The notes beneath the pieces are model-generated. The model saw nothing but the letters and a program-made list of their open reading frames with translations, had not been told where the DNA came from and ran no database searches. The translations under genes and the position numbers were made by a program. 64,000 bases of DNA from the NCBI RefSeq assembly GCF_003813865.1, contig NZ_RMVG01000022.1, positions 1 to 64,000 on the forward strand, given 5' to 3'. The stretch comes from Candidatus Pantoea deserta (lineage in GTDB: Bacteria; Pseudomonadota; Gammaproteobacteria; Enterobacterales; Enterobacteriaceae). Shown here in pieces: positions 43,641-52,280 of this stretch. Each line of letters begins with the position of its first letter. Positions within the stretch are counted from its first letter, which is position 1.

Positions 43641-45095
43641 ATGCCTAATCCCTATGCAGAAGTCTCTCGCGCTATCGTGCAGTCGCTGGGCGGCATGCGC
43701 AACATCGAGACCGTCACTCACTGCATGACGCGTCTGCGTTTTGTGGTGAAAGACCGCGCGCAGATTGATCGCGCCGCCCTGAAAGCCATTCCCGGCGTTA
43801 TGGGTGTGGTCGACAACGATACCCAGTGTCAGGTCATTATTGGCAATAACGTCGGCAAGGCGTATCAGGCGGTGCTGGAACTTGGCACCCCTGACGCGCA
43901 GAGCGGCGTCACGGTAAAACGCAAAATCACGCTGAGACGTATCGGCGCAGGCATTCTTGACGCGCTGGTGGGCACGATGTCACCGCTGATCCCGGCCATT
44001 ATCGGCGGGTCGATGGTGAAACTGCTGGCAATGGTGCTGGAGATGAGCGGCGTCCTGGCGAAAGGCTCCTCGACGCTGACCATCCTGACGCTGATCGGTG
44101 ACGGCGCATTCTTCTTCTTGCCGGTGATGGTGGCCGCCTCGGCTGCGCTGAAGTTTAAAACCAATATGTCGCTGGCGATTGCTATCGCTGGGGTGCTGGT
44201 GCATCCCGGCTTTGTCGAACTGATGGCGAAAGCGGCGCAGGGACAGGCGGTAGATTTCGCCTCCATTCCTGTCACGCCGGTGAAATACACCTATACGGTG
44301 ATCCCTGCGCTGGTGATGACCTGGCTGCTGTCGCATATTGAGCACATCATCGACCGTATCACCCCTGCGGTAACGAAAAATTTCCTGAAACCTATGCTGA
44401 TCGTGCTGGTCGCCGCGCCGATTGCCATCGTGCTGATTGGTCCGCTGGGGATCTGGATCGGCAGCGGCATCTCTGCGCTGGTCTACACCGTCCACGGCTA
44501 TCTCGGCTGGCTGTCGGTGGCGATTATGGGCGCCATCTGGCCGCTGCTGGTGATGACCGGCATGCATCGCGTGTTCACCCCAACCATTATCCAGACCATC
44601 GCGGAAACGGGCAAAGAAGGCATGGTAATGCCGTCAGAAATCGGCGCGAACCTGTCGCTTGGCGGCTCCTCGCTGGCCGTTGCCTTCAAAACTAAAAACC
44701 GCGAGCTGCGCCAGACCGCGCTGGCCGCGGCGGCCTCCGCCATCGTCGCCGGGATTTCGGAACCGGCCCTGTACGGCGTGGCGGTACGGCTTAAACGTCC
44801 GCTGGTCGCCTGTTTGATCAGCGGCTTTATCTGCGGCGCCGTAGCCGGTATAGGCGGTCTGGCCAGCCACTCAATGGCGTCGCCGGGTCTGTTTACCAGC
44901 GTTCAGTTTTTCGATCCCGCCAACCCGATGAGCATTGTCTGGGTGGTGGCGGTTATGGCGCTTTCCGTGGTGCTCTCTTTTATCCTGACGCTGATTTTGG
45001 GCTTTGAAGACATCCCGGAAAACGTGACGCAAGCCAGCGTCTCATCGACGCCAGCGGAAGCGATCAAGCCAGTTAAGGCAGCTATTCATCATTGA
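43641..45095 (+). CDS. ascF: AscF, beta-glucoside PTS EIIBC component
   Basis: A 484-residue PTS permease (E. coli AscF 485) made of EIIB with phospho-Cys28 (VTHCMTRLRFVVKD) and a ten-helix EIIC. Long stretches such as GAGILDALVGTMSPLIPAIIGG and MHRVFTPTIIQTIAETGKEG follow E. coli AscF closely. It has no EIIA domain and so should use EIIA-Glc. It imports arbutin, salicin or cellobiose-type sugars as 6-phosphates. It is followed directly by ascB and controlled by AscG, not by antitermination, unlike the PTS gene at 36150. Confidence 0.94.
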   Translation: MPNPYAEVSRAIVQSLGGMRNIETVTHCMTRLRFVVKDRAQIDRAALKAIPGVMGVVDNDTQCQVIIGNNVGKAYQAVLELGTPDAQSGVTVKRKITLRRIGAGILDALVGTMSPLIPAIIGGSMVKLLAMVLEMSGVLAKGSSTLTILTLIGDGAFFFLPVMVAASAALKFKTNMSLAIAIAGVLVHPGFVELMAKAAQGQAVDFASIPVTPVKYTYTVIPALVMTWLLSHIEHIIDRITPAVTKNFLKPMLIVLVAAPIAIVLIGPLGIWIGSGISALVYTVHGYLGWLSVAIMGAIWPLLVMTGMHRVFTPTIIQTIAETGKEGMVMPSEIGANLSLGGSSLAVAFKTKNRELRQTALAAAASAIVAGISEPALYGVAVRLKRPLVACLISGFICGAVAGIGGLASHSMASPGLFTSVQFFDPANPMSIVWVVAVMALSVVLSFILTLILGFEDIPENVTQASVSSTPAEAIKPVKAAIHH

Positions 45096-45103
45096 GGTCA
45101 TTT

Positions 45104-46534
45104 ATGTCGCAACAGACATTTCCAGCAGGTTTTTTATGGGGTGGCGCGTTAGCCGCAAATCAGGCGGAAGGCGGGTATCGTGAAGGAGGTAAAGGGCTGA
45201 CCACGGTGGATATGATCCCGCACGGCGCGGCGCGTATGGCGGTAAAGCTGGGATTAGAGAAGCGTTTAACGCTGCGCGATGACGAATACTATCCCAGCCA
45301 TCAGGCGATCGACTTTTATCATCGCTACAAAGAGGATATTGCCCTGATGGCGGAAATGGGATTCAAGGTATTTCGTACCTCGATCGCCTGGAGCCGCCTC
45401 TATCCGCAGGGTGATGAGCAGGAGCCAAACGCCCAGGGCGTTGCTTTTTATCGCAGCCTGTTCGAAGAGTGTAAAAAGTACGGTATCGAACCGCTGGTCA
45501 CCCTCTGTCATTTCGACGTGCCGATGCATCTGGTGGTGGAGTATGGCTCGTGGCGCAGCCGGAAGATGGTCGATTTTTTTACTCGCTATGCACGCGCCTG
45601 TTTTGAGGCGTTTGACGGGCTGGTGAAGTACTGGCTGACCTTTAACGAAATCAACATCCTGCTGCACAGCCCGTTTTCCGGTGCGGGTCTGGTATTTGAA
45701 GAGGGCGAAAACCGCGAGCAGGTTAAGTACCAGGCGGCGCATCACGAACTGGTGGCCAGCGCGCTGGCAACGCGCATCGCGCATCAGGTGAATCCGGCTA
45801 ATCAGGTGGGCTGTATGCTGGCGGGCGGCAATTTTTATCCCTGGTCATGCAAGCCGGAAGATGTCTGGGCCGCGCTGGAAAAGGATCGCGAAAATCTGTT
45901 TTTTATCGATGTACAGGCCAGAGGCGCCTACCCTTCCTATGCGGCGCGGCTGTTCCGTGAAAAAGGCGTCGTTATCCACATGGAGAGCGAAGATGCCGGG
46001 ATCCTGAAAAACAGCGTCGATTTTGTCTCCTTTAGCTACTATGCGTCGCGCTGCGCCTCGGCGGAGATGAATGAGCAGAACAGCAGCGCCGCCAACGTCG
46101 TAAAATCCCTGACTAACCCCCACCTTAAACGCAGCGACTGGGGCTGGGGTATCGATCCCCTGGGGCTGCGCATTACGATGAATATGATGTATGACCGCTA
46201 TCAGAAGCCGCTGTTTCTGGTGGAGAACGGACTGGGCGCGCAGGATAAGGTGGAGGCGGATGGCAGCATCAACGACGACTACCGCATCAGCTATCTGCGC
46301 GAGCATATTCAGGCGATGGCGCAGGCGATTGACGATGGGGTGCCGGTGATAGGCTACACCACCTGGGGCTGTATCGATCTGGTTGCCGCCTCAACCGGCG
46401 AAATGAGTAAGCGCTATGGTTTGGTCTACGTGGATCGGGACGATCTGGGACGCGGCACGCTGGCGCGAACGCGCAAGAAATCCTTCTGGTGGTATAAGAA
46501 AGTGATCGCCAGTAACGGGCGCGATCTCAGCTAA
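45104..46534 (+). CDS. ascB: AscB, 6-phospho-beta-glucosidase
   Basis: A 476-residue GH1 enzyme matching E. coli AscB (474). The acid/base Glu is in WLTFNEINILLHSP and the nucleophile in PLFLVENGLGAQ. The N-terminal GLTTVDMIPHG and the C-terminal TRKKSFWWYKKVIASNG are AscB hallmarks. It hydrolyses the 6-phospho-beta-glucosides delivered by AscF. The ATG at 45104 has GAGG six bases before it; a TTG at 45092 would overlap ascF and is unlikely. It is clearly paralogous to the phospho-glucosidase at 38007. Confidence 0.95.
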   Translation: MSQQTFPAGFLWGGALAANQAEGGYREGGKGLTTVDMIPHGAARMAVKLGLEKRLTLRDDEYYPSHQAIDFYHRYKEDIALMAEMGFKVFRTSIAWSRLYPQGDEQEPNAQGVAFYRSLFEECKKYGIEPLVTLCHFDVPMHLVVEYGSWRSRKMVDFFTRYARACFEAFDGLVKYWLTFNEINILLHSPFSGAGLVFEEGENREQVKYQAAHHELVASALATRIAHQVNPANQVGCMLAGGNFYPWSCKPEDVWAALEKDRENLFFIDVQARGAYPSYAARLFREKGVVIHMESEDAGILKNSVDFVSFSYYASRCASAEMNEQNSSAANVVKSLTNPHLKRSDWGWGIDPLGLRITMNMMYDRYQKPLFLVENGLGAQDKVEADGSINDDYRISYLREHIQAMAQAIDDGVPVIGYTTWGCIDLVAASTGEMSKRYGLVYVDRDDLGRGTLARTRKKSFWWYKKVIASNGRDLS

Positions 46535-46630
46535 GGCGAAAAGGCAAAGGCAGCAAAATTCACGCGTGGCAGACCATTTTTTTCAGCTTATGCCACACTT
46601 AACAGACCCGCATTCTGTTAAGGAAATCTG

Positions 46631-47806
46631 ATGAATTTTCGCTGCCGTCTTCTCTGCCTGAGTCTGGCGATATGGAGTCATTCTCTGCTGGCGATCCCGC
46701 TTCCGCAGCGCCCTCCCGATACGCTTCCGCCGGAGCAATATATCAGCCGTGTCAATGACAACCGCACCATAACGTGGCAGCTCTGGGCGCCTGCGGCCAA
46801 AGCCGTCGAAGTGGTCACTGGCGCGACTCCGGACCGCTATGTTTCGCAACCAATGAGCAAAAATGAGCAAGGGATCTGGTCCCTGACCAGCGAGCCTCTC
46901 CAGCCCGGCTTATATGAATACTTTTTTAACGTCGATGGCTTTCGCAGCATCGACACCGGCGGCGCTCAGCCGAAACCGCAGCGTCAGGTCAATACCAGCT
47001 TAATTCTGGTGCCGGGGAGCGTGCTGGACGATCGCAATGTGCCACACGGCGAGATCCATACGCTGAGCTGGCATTCGCCGTCGCTGAGTCGCGAGCGCCA
47101 GGTCTCTGTCTGGGTGCCGCCCGGCACGCGCGACGACTCGGCTCCGCTGCCGGTGCTCTACTACTATCACGGTTTCGGCGATACCGGTCTCTCCGTACTG
47201 ACGCAGGGTCGCGTGCCGCAAATCATGGATAATCTGCTGGCTGAGGGAAAGATTGTGCCGATGCTGGTGGTAATGCCCGATACCGAAACCGATGCGGCTG
47301 AGGCGATACCGGAGCATTTCGCGCCTGCCAGCCGGCGTGAAACCTTTTACCCGCGCAACGCGCAAGCCGCGGACAAAGAGCTGATGCAGGAGATTATGCC
47401 GCTGATCGCCAGCCGCTATCGCATCCGCAGCGATGCAGACAGCCAGGCGCTGGCGGGTCTGTCCCAGGGCGGTTATCAGGCGCTGGTCAGCGGCATGCGC
47501 CATCTCGATAAGTTCGCCTGGCTGGGCATATTCAGCGGCGTGACCACTGAAACGGTGCCAGATTTTCGCGTTGCGGCGCAGCTGAAAAAGCCCGCCGCGA
47601 TCAATCGCCAGCTAAAACTCCTGACGCTGGTCAGCGGCGAAGAGGACATTATTACCGGTCGGGATATGACCGGCTTTAAGGCGCAGCTTGATCAGCGCGG
47701 CATCCGCAGCGACTGGCATAGCTACCCGAAGCTGGGGCATGAGATGGATGTCTGGCGTCCAGCCTATATCGACTTTGTGCAAAAGCTGTTTCAACCAGAG
47801 AATTAG
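46631..47806 (+). CDS. Secreted CE1-type esterase with an N-terminal CBM48-like domain
   Basis: A 391-residue protein with a signal peptide (cleavage near residue 21, LLA), an immunoglobulin-like CBM48/E-set domain (about 40-110, ITWQLWAPAAKAVEVV), and an alpha/beta-hydrolase of the esterase-D/CE1 family. Ser278 in AGLSQGGYQAL is the nucleophile; His370 in LGHEMDVW and an acid near residue 338 complete the triad. Relatives are feruloyl or acetyl esterases of plant polysaccharides and enterochelin-esterase-like enzymes. It should act in the periplasm or outside. AAGGAA precedes the ATG. Its stop overlaps that of the convergent kinase gene by three bases, and it may belong functionally to the neighbouring glucan cluster. 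Confidence 0.82.
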   Translation: MNFRCRLLCLSLAIWSHSLLAIPLPQRPPDTLPPEQYISRVNDNRTITWQLWAPAAKAVEVVTGATPDRYVSQPMSKNEQGIWSLTSEPLQPGLYEYFFNVDGFRSIDTGGAQPKPQRQVNTSLILVPGSVLDDRNVPHGEIHTLSWHSPSLSRERQVSVWVPPGTRDDSAPLPVLYYYHGFGDTGLSVLTQGRVPQIMDNLLAEGKIVPMLVVMPDTETDAAEAIPEHFAPASRRETFYPRNAQAADKELMQEIMPLIASRYRIRSDADSQALAGLSQGGYQALVSGMRHLDKFAWLGIFSGVTTETVPDFRVAAQLKKPAAINRQLKLLTLVSGEEDIITGRDMTGFKAQLDQRGIRSDWHSYPKLGHEMDVWRPAYIDFVQKLFQPEN

Positions 47807-48240
47807 GGCAGCGCCTTTATCAGGGTCAGCTGATTTTCGTCTTCTCCCTGGCGATAGCTGACCCGATCCACACCAGAGAAAATAAGCTGCATTCCGCGCC
47901 CCCCTTCGCTCAGGCTGGCCAGATCCAGCGGCGCATCCGGGTCGATAACCGGCGGCTGGCGCTTATCTTCAGGCAGCGGCACGCCGCAGTCATACAGATT
48001 CACCGTTACCGTGCGGCTATCATGGCTGAAATCCACGCGATAATGCGCAGAGGCATCGTCGTGATAGCCGTGACGAATAATGTTGCTCGCCGCCTCGCAC
48101 AGAGCCAGATCGAGCGGATAGATCCAGGTCTCATTCACCTGCAACGCCGCCAGGAACTGGCGCAGCGCGATACCGAGCGTCGTCAGGCTGTTAATGGTCG
48201 CGGGCAAGCGTAGCTGTTTCTCATGATGGGATTGAGACAT
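47803..48240 (-). CDS. RsbW-like anti-sigma/serine kinase (HATPase)
   Basis: A 145-residue GHKL ATPase of the RsbW/SpoIIAB family. The N box is LALCEAASNIIRHGY (Glu49, Asn53), the G1 box VNLYDCGVPLP and the G2 box SEGGRGMQLI. In partner-switching systems this kinase phosphorylates its STAS partner and, when not held by it, binds a target such as a sigma factor. It is the last gene of a five-gene minus-strand operon, three bases after the STAS gene. No sigma-factor gene lies nearby, so its target must be encoded elsewhere or be another kind of protein. Confidence 0.9.
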   Translation of the reverse strand: MSQSHHEKQLRLPATINSLTTLGIALRQFLAALQVNETWIYPLDLALCEAASNIIRHGYHDDASAHYRVDFSHDSRTVTVNLYDCGVPLPEDKRQPPVIDPDAPLDLASLSEGGRGMQLIFSGVDRVSYRQGEDENQLTLIKALP

Positions 48241-48243
48241 AGA

Positions 48244-48588
48244 TCAGGTTCCTTCTTCAATGGCAGCAAGCGCCTCGTTGCGGTCGCCGCAAAGGGTGAA
48301 TACCCGGTCCATACGGGTCAGCGCAAACATCGCTTTGATATTCGCGTTGAGTGAGCAGAGTACCAGCTGCCCTTTGCCGCTCAGCGATTTCAGCAGAGAA
48401 ATCAGCGCGCCCAGACAGCTACTGTCGATAAAATCCACGCGGGAAAAGTCGAGAACGAGGCGAGTCTCACCCTGCTGGATAAGCGCGGCGACCGCCTCTT
48501 TAAAACGCAGCGCGACCGACGCGTCGAGACGCCGGGCAACGGGCGTAATCAGCAGTGCGTTTTCAATTTTTTCCGTTTCAAGTTTCAT
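48244..48588 (-). CDS. STAS-domain anti-anti-sigma factor (RsbV/SpoIIAA-like)
   Basis: A 114-residue single STAS domain. FIDSSCLGALISLLKSL contains the phosphorylatable Ser (Ser57, the second of the pair, by analogy with SpoIIAA Ser58). Dephosphorylated STAS protein captures the RsbW-like kinase; the phosphorylated form releases it. It overlaps the upstream phosphatase gene by 11 bases and precedes the kinase by three, so the three switch components are made together. Confidence 0.92.
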   Translation of the reverse strand: MKLETEKIENALLITPVARRLDASVALRFKEAVAALIQQGETRLVLDFSRVDFIDSSCLGALISLLKSLSGKGQLVLCSLNANIKAMFALTRMDRVFTLCGDRNEALAAIEEGT

Positions 48589-49804
48589 TATGCTTCTCCC
48601 GCCTTAAGTCTTGCTGGCGCTCAATCACCAGTAAGGAAATATCGTCCGCCGCTGATGCGGCTGCGCCGCGCCACTGACTGAGCGACTGTTCTACCGCCTC
48701 CAGCAGCGCCGACAAAGAATGGTGATGGAGCGAGGCCAGCAGGGTTTCCAGTCGCGCGGCGCCAAACTGATGGCCCTCGGCGTTTTCGCACTCGCTGATG
48801 CCGTCGCTGTAAAGACAGAGACGCTCGCCCGGCGCAAGATGAAAGGCCGTCTCATCCCAGTCAAGATGATCGAGCAGGCCCACCGGCGGACCGCCCTCGC
48901 CAACCTCTCGTACCTCGCCCGTCGCGCTCACAATCACAGGGGTCGGATGGCCTGCCTGACAAAGACGCCCCTCGCCGCTGTGCCGATCGATAACGCCGTA
49001 CACCATGGTGAAATAGCTGGTGACTTCCGGATGCTGCGCGCAAAAACGCTTATTCAGGATGCGCACTACCTGCGCTGGCGGCGTAATGTCGGCGCCGTTG
49101 AACAAAAAGGGATCGACCGTGCGGCCATGTAAGAACTGGCGTGCAACCGCCACGGACATCATTGCCGCCGTCACGCCGTGTCCGGCCACGTCGACGCAGT
49201 AAAATCCTGCCGCCTCGTCATTGAGCGGAAAGAGGTGAAACAGATCGCCGGACACCCAGGCAGAGGGCATAAACAGCCAGTCGGCAAAATAGTCGCCCTG
49301 ACGCAGGTGGTGCGGCGGCAGAATGCTGCGCTGCAAAGTCGCCGCCGCCTGCAAATCCTGTTCAATTTGCCGCAGCGCCTCGCTGAGACGACGATTTTTG
49401 CTGGCGAGCGTCGCCTCCAGCTGCAAAATGCGCTCGCCCGCATGCAGCCGCGCCTGAAGTTCCACCTGATTCACCGGTTTGGGTAAAAAGTCATCGGCCC
49501 CGGCGGCGAAGCCGACACGCAGATCCTCCACGCTGTCGCGCGCGGTCAGCACGATCACGTAGATGTAGCGATCCTCTACCCGCTGGCGGATCTCGCTACA
49601 CAGCGTCAGGCCATCCATGACCGGCATCTCCCAGTCGCTAATCACCAGACTAATAGCTTCCTGCGCCAGCAGCGTCAGCGCCTGTTCGCCATTCTCGGCT
49701 TCGAACACCTGATAGCCCCACTGCCGCAGCAGCCCAGCCAGCAGCCTGCGATAAAGCAAGGCGTCGTCGACGATGAGTACCGATCGCGGCTGACATTCGC
49801 TCAT
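48578..49804 (-). CDS. Response regulator with PP2C (SpoIIE-type) phosphatase output
   Basis: A 408-residue protein: receiver domain at 1-125 with Asp57 in VISDWEMPVMDG and the Lys in LPKPVN; a coiled-coil linker (about 130-170); and a PP2C/SpoIIE serine phosphatase (175-395) with metal motifs VDVAGHGV, YSDGISE and ADDISLLVI. It should remove phosphate from the STAS protein encoded next to it when its receiver is phosphorylated. The layout resembles RsbU-like regulators and HsbR of Pseudomonas, except that the kinase domain is a separate protein here. The HPt-bearing hybrid kinase at 58395 is the obvious upstream partner. It lies seven bases after the outer-membrane protein gene. Confidence 0.93.
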   Translation of the reverse strand: MSECQPRSVLIVDDALLYRRLLAGLLRQWGYQVFEAENGEQALTLLAQEAISLVISDWEMPVMDGLTLCSEIRQRVEDRYIYVIVLTARDSVEDLRVGFAAGADDFLPKPVNQVELQARLHAGERILQLEATLASKNRRLSEALRQIEQDLQAAATLQRSILPPHHLRQGDYFADWLFMPSAWVSGDLFHLFPLNDEAAGFYCVDVAGHGVTAAMMSVAVARQFLHGRTVDPFLFNGADITPPAQVVRILNKRFCAQHPEVTSYFTMVYGVIDRHSGEGRLCQAGHPTPVIVSATGEVREVGEGGPPVGLLDHLDWDETAFHLAPGERLCLYSDGISECENAEGHQFGAARLETLLASLHHHSLSALLEAVEQSLSQWRGAAASAADDISLLVIERQQDLRREKHNET

Positions 49805-49811
49805 AGAAACC

Positions 49812-50729
49812 TCAGAAAGGAAGAAACCAGATCAGCGAAATCGTGCCTTCACGAAATTTCGCGTTGCTGCTGCTTCGGCCAGGAAAGCGCGTGCCGCTGT
49901 AGTTGCTGTACTGAACAGAGAACGAGCCTGGCGTATAGCCGGCGTAGCCGAAACTGTAGCTGTAGTCGCCGTTCCAGGGCTGCTGCTGCTCGGAGTGCGG
50001 ATACCAGAAGGCAGTCGCGCGGATAAAAAAGTGCTGTTTAAAGGTGTAGCCGCAGCCGCCTAGCCCTACCTGTTTATTGGAGCGCAGATCGTTGTCTGCC
50101 AGCGAGTAGTAGCGCGGCACCCAGCTGACGCCGACCTGGCAGGTCAGCGCGTCGCCTTTGTTGATCAGCAAATGATTTTCCAGCGCCTTCGGTAGCGAAA
50201 ATTTATAAGCGAAGGTAAAGGCGCCCTGTTCGAAATAGGTAAAGCGCGTATTGCCTGAAGGAAACAGCCGGTTATCGCCGTAATTGCTGTACACCAGGCT
50301 AAAGGTATTGGGATGCCAGTCGTCATAGCCGAAGCTGTAGCGAAAATCGGTATTGTATTTATCAAAATCGGTAATAGGCGCCCGCAGCGTAACGTTGGCA
50401 AACCAGAAGCTGTAAGGGGAATATTGCAGGCTGAGGTTAAGCAGCTGATTGATTTTCTTTTTCCGCTGCGCCGATTCCGAGCCGTTCGGGATGGTCAGCC
50501 ACTGCTCTTTCAGCCCGCTGGTGAAGCTCAGCGCGCCGGAAAATTTATCTTTATTGCCGGAAAAAAGCCGTCCCCAGCGGCTGGTGAACACCCCGGCCTG
50601 AATCGGCTCGCTCTGCGCCGCCACCGTTTCGTTGTCGGCGTTGGCGGCAACGGCGGGCATTGTCGCCGCTGCAACTAAAGCAGACATCAGCGCGCCTGCG
50701 CCTCTGGCCGTAAGGCCGGGGTGAACCAT
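49812..50729 (-). CDS. Outer-membrane beta-barrel protein of unknown function
   Basis: A 305-residue protein with a signal peptide (cleavage after about residue 29, AVA) and a series of alternating aromatic strands ending in Phe (LIWFLPF), which marks an outer-membrane barrel. An internal repeat is clear: YSFGYDDWHPNTFSLVYSNY at 131-150 and YSFGYAGYTPGSFSVQYSNY at 258-277. Two cysteines (197, 226) could form a periplasmic or extracellular disulfide. GAGGAG precedes the ATG. It lies between OpgC and the phosphatase in one operon, so it may export, anchor or sense the product of the glucan cluster. I do not recognise the family. Confidence 0.75.
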   Translation of the reverse strand: MVHPGLTARGAGALMSALVAAATMPAVAANADNETVAAQSEPIQAGVFTSRWGRLFSGNKDKFSGALSFTSGLKEQWLTIPNGSESAQRKKKINQLLNLSLQYSPYSFWFANVTLRAPITDFDKYNTDFRYSFGYDDWHPNTFSLVYSNYGDNRLFPSGNTRFTYFEQGAFTFAYKFSLPKALENHLLINKGDALTCQVGVSWVPRYYSLADNDLRSNKQVGLGGCGYTFKQHFFIRATAFWYPHSEQQQPWNGDYSYSFGYAGYTPGSFSVQYSNYSGTRFPGRSSSNAKFREGTISLIWFLPF

Positions 50730-50743
50730 GTCGCGCTCCTCGC

Positions 50744-51958
50744 TCAGTTAGGAATAAAACGACCGCCAATCTCTTTTTTCGCCATCCACCACAGCACGCC
50801 CAGCGCCGCGAGATGAATGAAGGTGTTGCGTATCCACGCCTGATGCCAGAGGTCAAAATGCACGAACTGGCTGACCGCCATCACCACAAATACATGCAGG
50901 ATAAAGGTGTAAAGCGAGTGCTGGCCCAGCGGAATAAGGAACCAGCCCAGGGCGCGTTCGATGGGCCGCCAGCAGAACGTCAGCAGCAGATACACCAGCA
51001 GCATCAGGCTGAAATCGTTCAGTACGCGACAGGGACCGAGCGCGTTTTTGCTGGCGAGGTGGTAGTAAAACCAGTTGAAATCCGCAGGCGGAATGACGTG
51101 CAGCAGCAGGAACGAGGGCATAAAGGGATTCGTATGGTTCTGCGCGATAAACATCATGACGAGGGCGTAAATCACCATGATTCCCATCACGATATAGCCC
51201 CCTGGCGTGCGAGCCAGCGACATCAGTTCATCCTTGTACCAGCCGCAGCACATGCCCAGCACATAGATGAACTGCCAGGCCAACAGCGGGAAGGCAAACT
51301 CAAACTCGGCAACGGTGAGACGCGTCGGCCACAGGTGGTAGCTGACGTAACCCGCCAGCGACGCCAGCACCAGCCAGCCGACGCGCCGCGCTTTCAGCAG
51401 CGCCAGAAACAGCGGGCTGATCAGCAGCAGACAGATATAGAGACCCAGAATCTGCGTCTGATGCGGCCCGATTTGCAGATAGAGAATGATGTTAAACCAG
51501 GTCTCTTTGATTTGCGGCGTGGTGGGAAACAGCGCCCAGATCGTGCCGGAATAGCGATCGACGAAATGGGTGACTTCAAAGGTATTGATAAACGGCAGCC
51601 GCGACAGCAGCAGCATGATAAAGATGATGGCCAGGTTGACCAGATAGATTTTTCCGGCCCGTCGCCATAAGGTCCAGCCGACCGTCAGCAGCACCTCTTT
51701 TTGCAGGCGCTGGCGGTTAAGCATACCCAGCATAAATCCCGACAGAATGACGAAACCTTCCGCGCCTGTGGTCAGGCCGAACCGTTCCCAGGTAAAGATA
51801 TTCACCAGTGAAAGCAACTCGGTATGCGCCACGACCATCATCACCAGCGCAATGCCGCGCAGCATATCGATGCGCAAATCGCGTCTTCCAGGCACGGCAT
51901 AACGCCACGCGCGCCAGTTGACGCTTGCCGTCTCAGGCTGATACGCCAAATCTGCCAT
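50744..51958 (-). CDS. OpgC-type membrane acyltransferase
   Basis: A 404-residue inner-membrane protein with about ten helices. The opening RRDLRIDMLRGIALVMMVVAH is the OpgC/acyltransferase-3-like signature; a conserved His lies in MVVAHTELL, and the rest is hydrophobic throughout. OpgC adds succinyl groups to osmoregulated periplasmic glucans. It is the first gene of the minus-strand operon and divergent from the glycosyltransferase gene, so it probably modifies that enzyme's glucan. The ribosome binding site is poor (GGTAATGA). Confidence 0.88.
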   Translation of the reverse strand: MADLAYQPETASVNWRAWRYAVPGRRDLRIDMLRGIALVMMVVAHTELLSLVNIFTWERFGLTTGAEGFVILSGFMLGMLNRQRLQKEVLLTVGWTLWRRAGKIYLVNLAIIFIMLLLSRLPFINTFEVTHFVDRYSGTIWALFPTTPQIKETWFNIILYLQIGPHQTQILGLYICLLLISPLFLALLKARRVGWLVLASLAGYVSYHLWPTRLTVAEFEFAFPLLAWQFIYVLGMCCGWYKDELMSLARTPGGYIVMGIMVIYALVMMFIAQNHTNPFMPSFLLLHVIPPADFNWFYYHLASKNALGPCRVLNDFSLMLLVYLLLTFCWRPIERALGWFLIPLGQHSLYTFILHVFVVMAVSQFVHFDLWHQAWIRNTFIHLAALGVLWWMAKKEIGGRFIPN

Positions 51959-52280
51959 AAATCATTACCATGTATGATGAATAAAATTTTAATAGTTAAA
52001 TTATGTGGATCTATACACTGTAAGCAGAAGTTTAGCTCTGTTGCGGTTTAAGTCACGCTGAAATGAAAAAATAGTTAAAAAGCTTGTAAATTACTGTAAT
52101 GCAATACTATACAGATAGTGGAGACGGTTGGGTAGATTTCATGATGACCACACACTCCTGATAAAAACAGCAGCAAACATAATAAATTATCATCAGATTG
52201 TATTTTTCAAGCTAATGATTTGCGCATTCATCAGGTGAAAAAATAACCAACAGACGCTTCCGCTATCGACACGAGACGCC
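51959..52280. promoter_or_regulatory. Divergent control region of the glucan / partner-switching cluster
   Basis: 322 AT-rich bases, far more AT-rich than the genes on either side, hold the promoters of both operons. TTGTAA at 52084 and TACTAT at 52105 are a possible but short-spaced promoter; ACTATACAGATAGT nearby is a small inverted repeat. No recognisable operator is seen. Confidence 0.5.
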
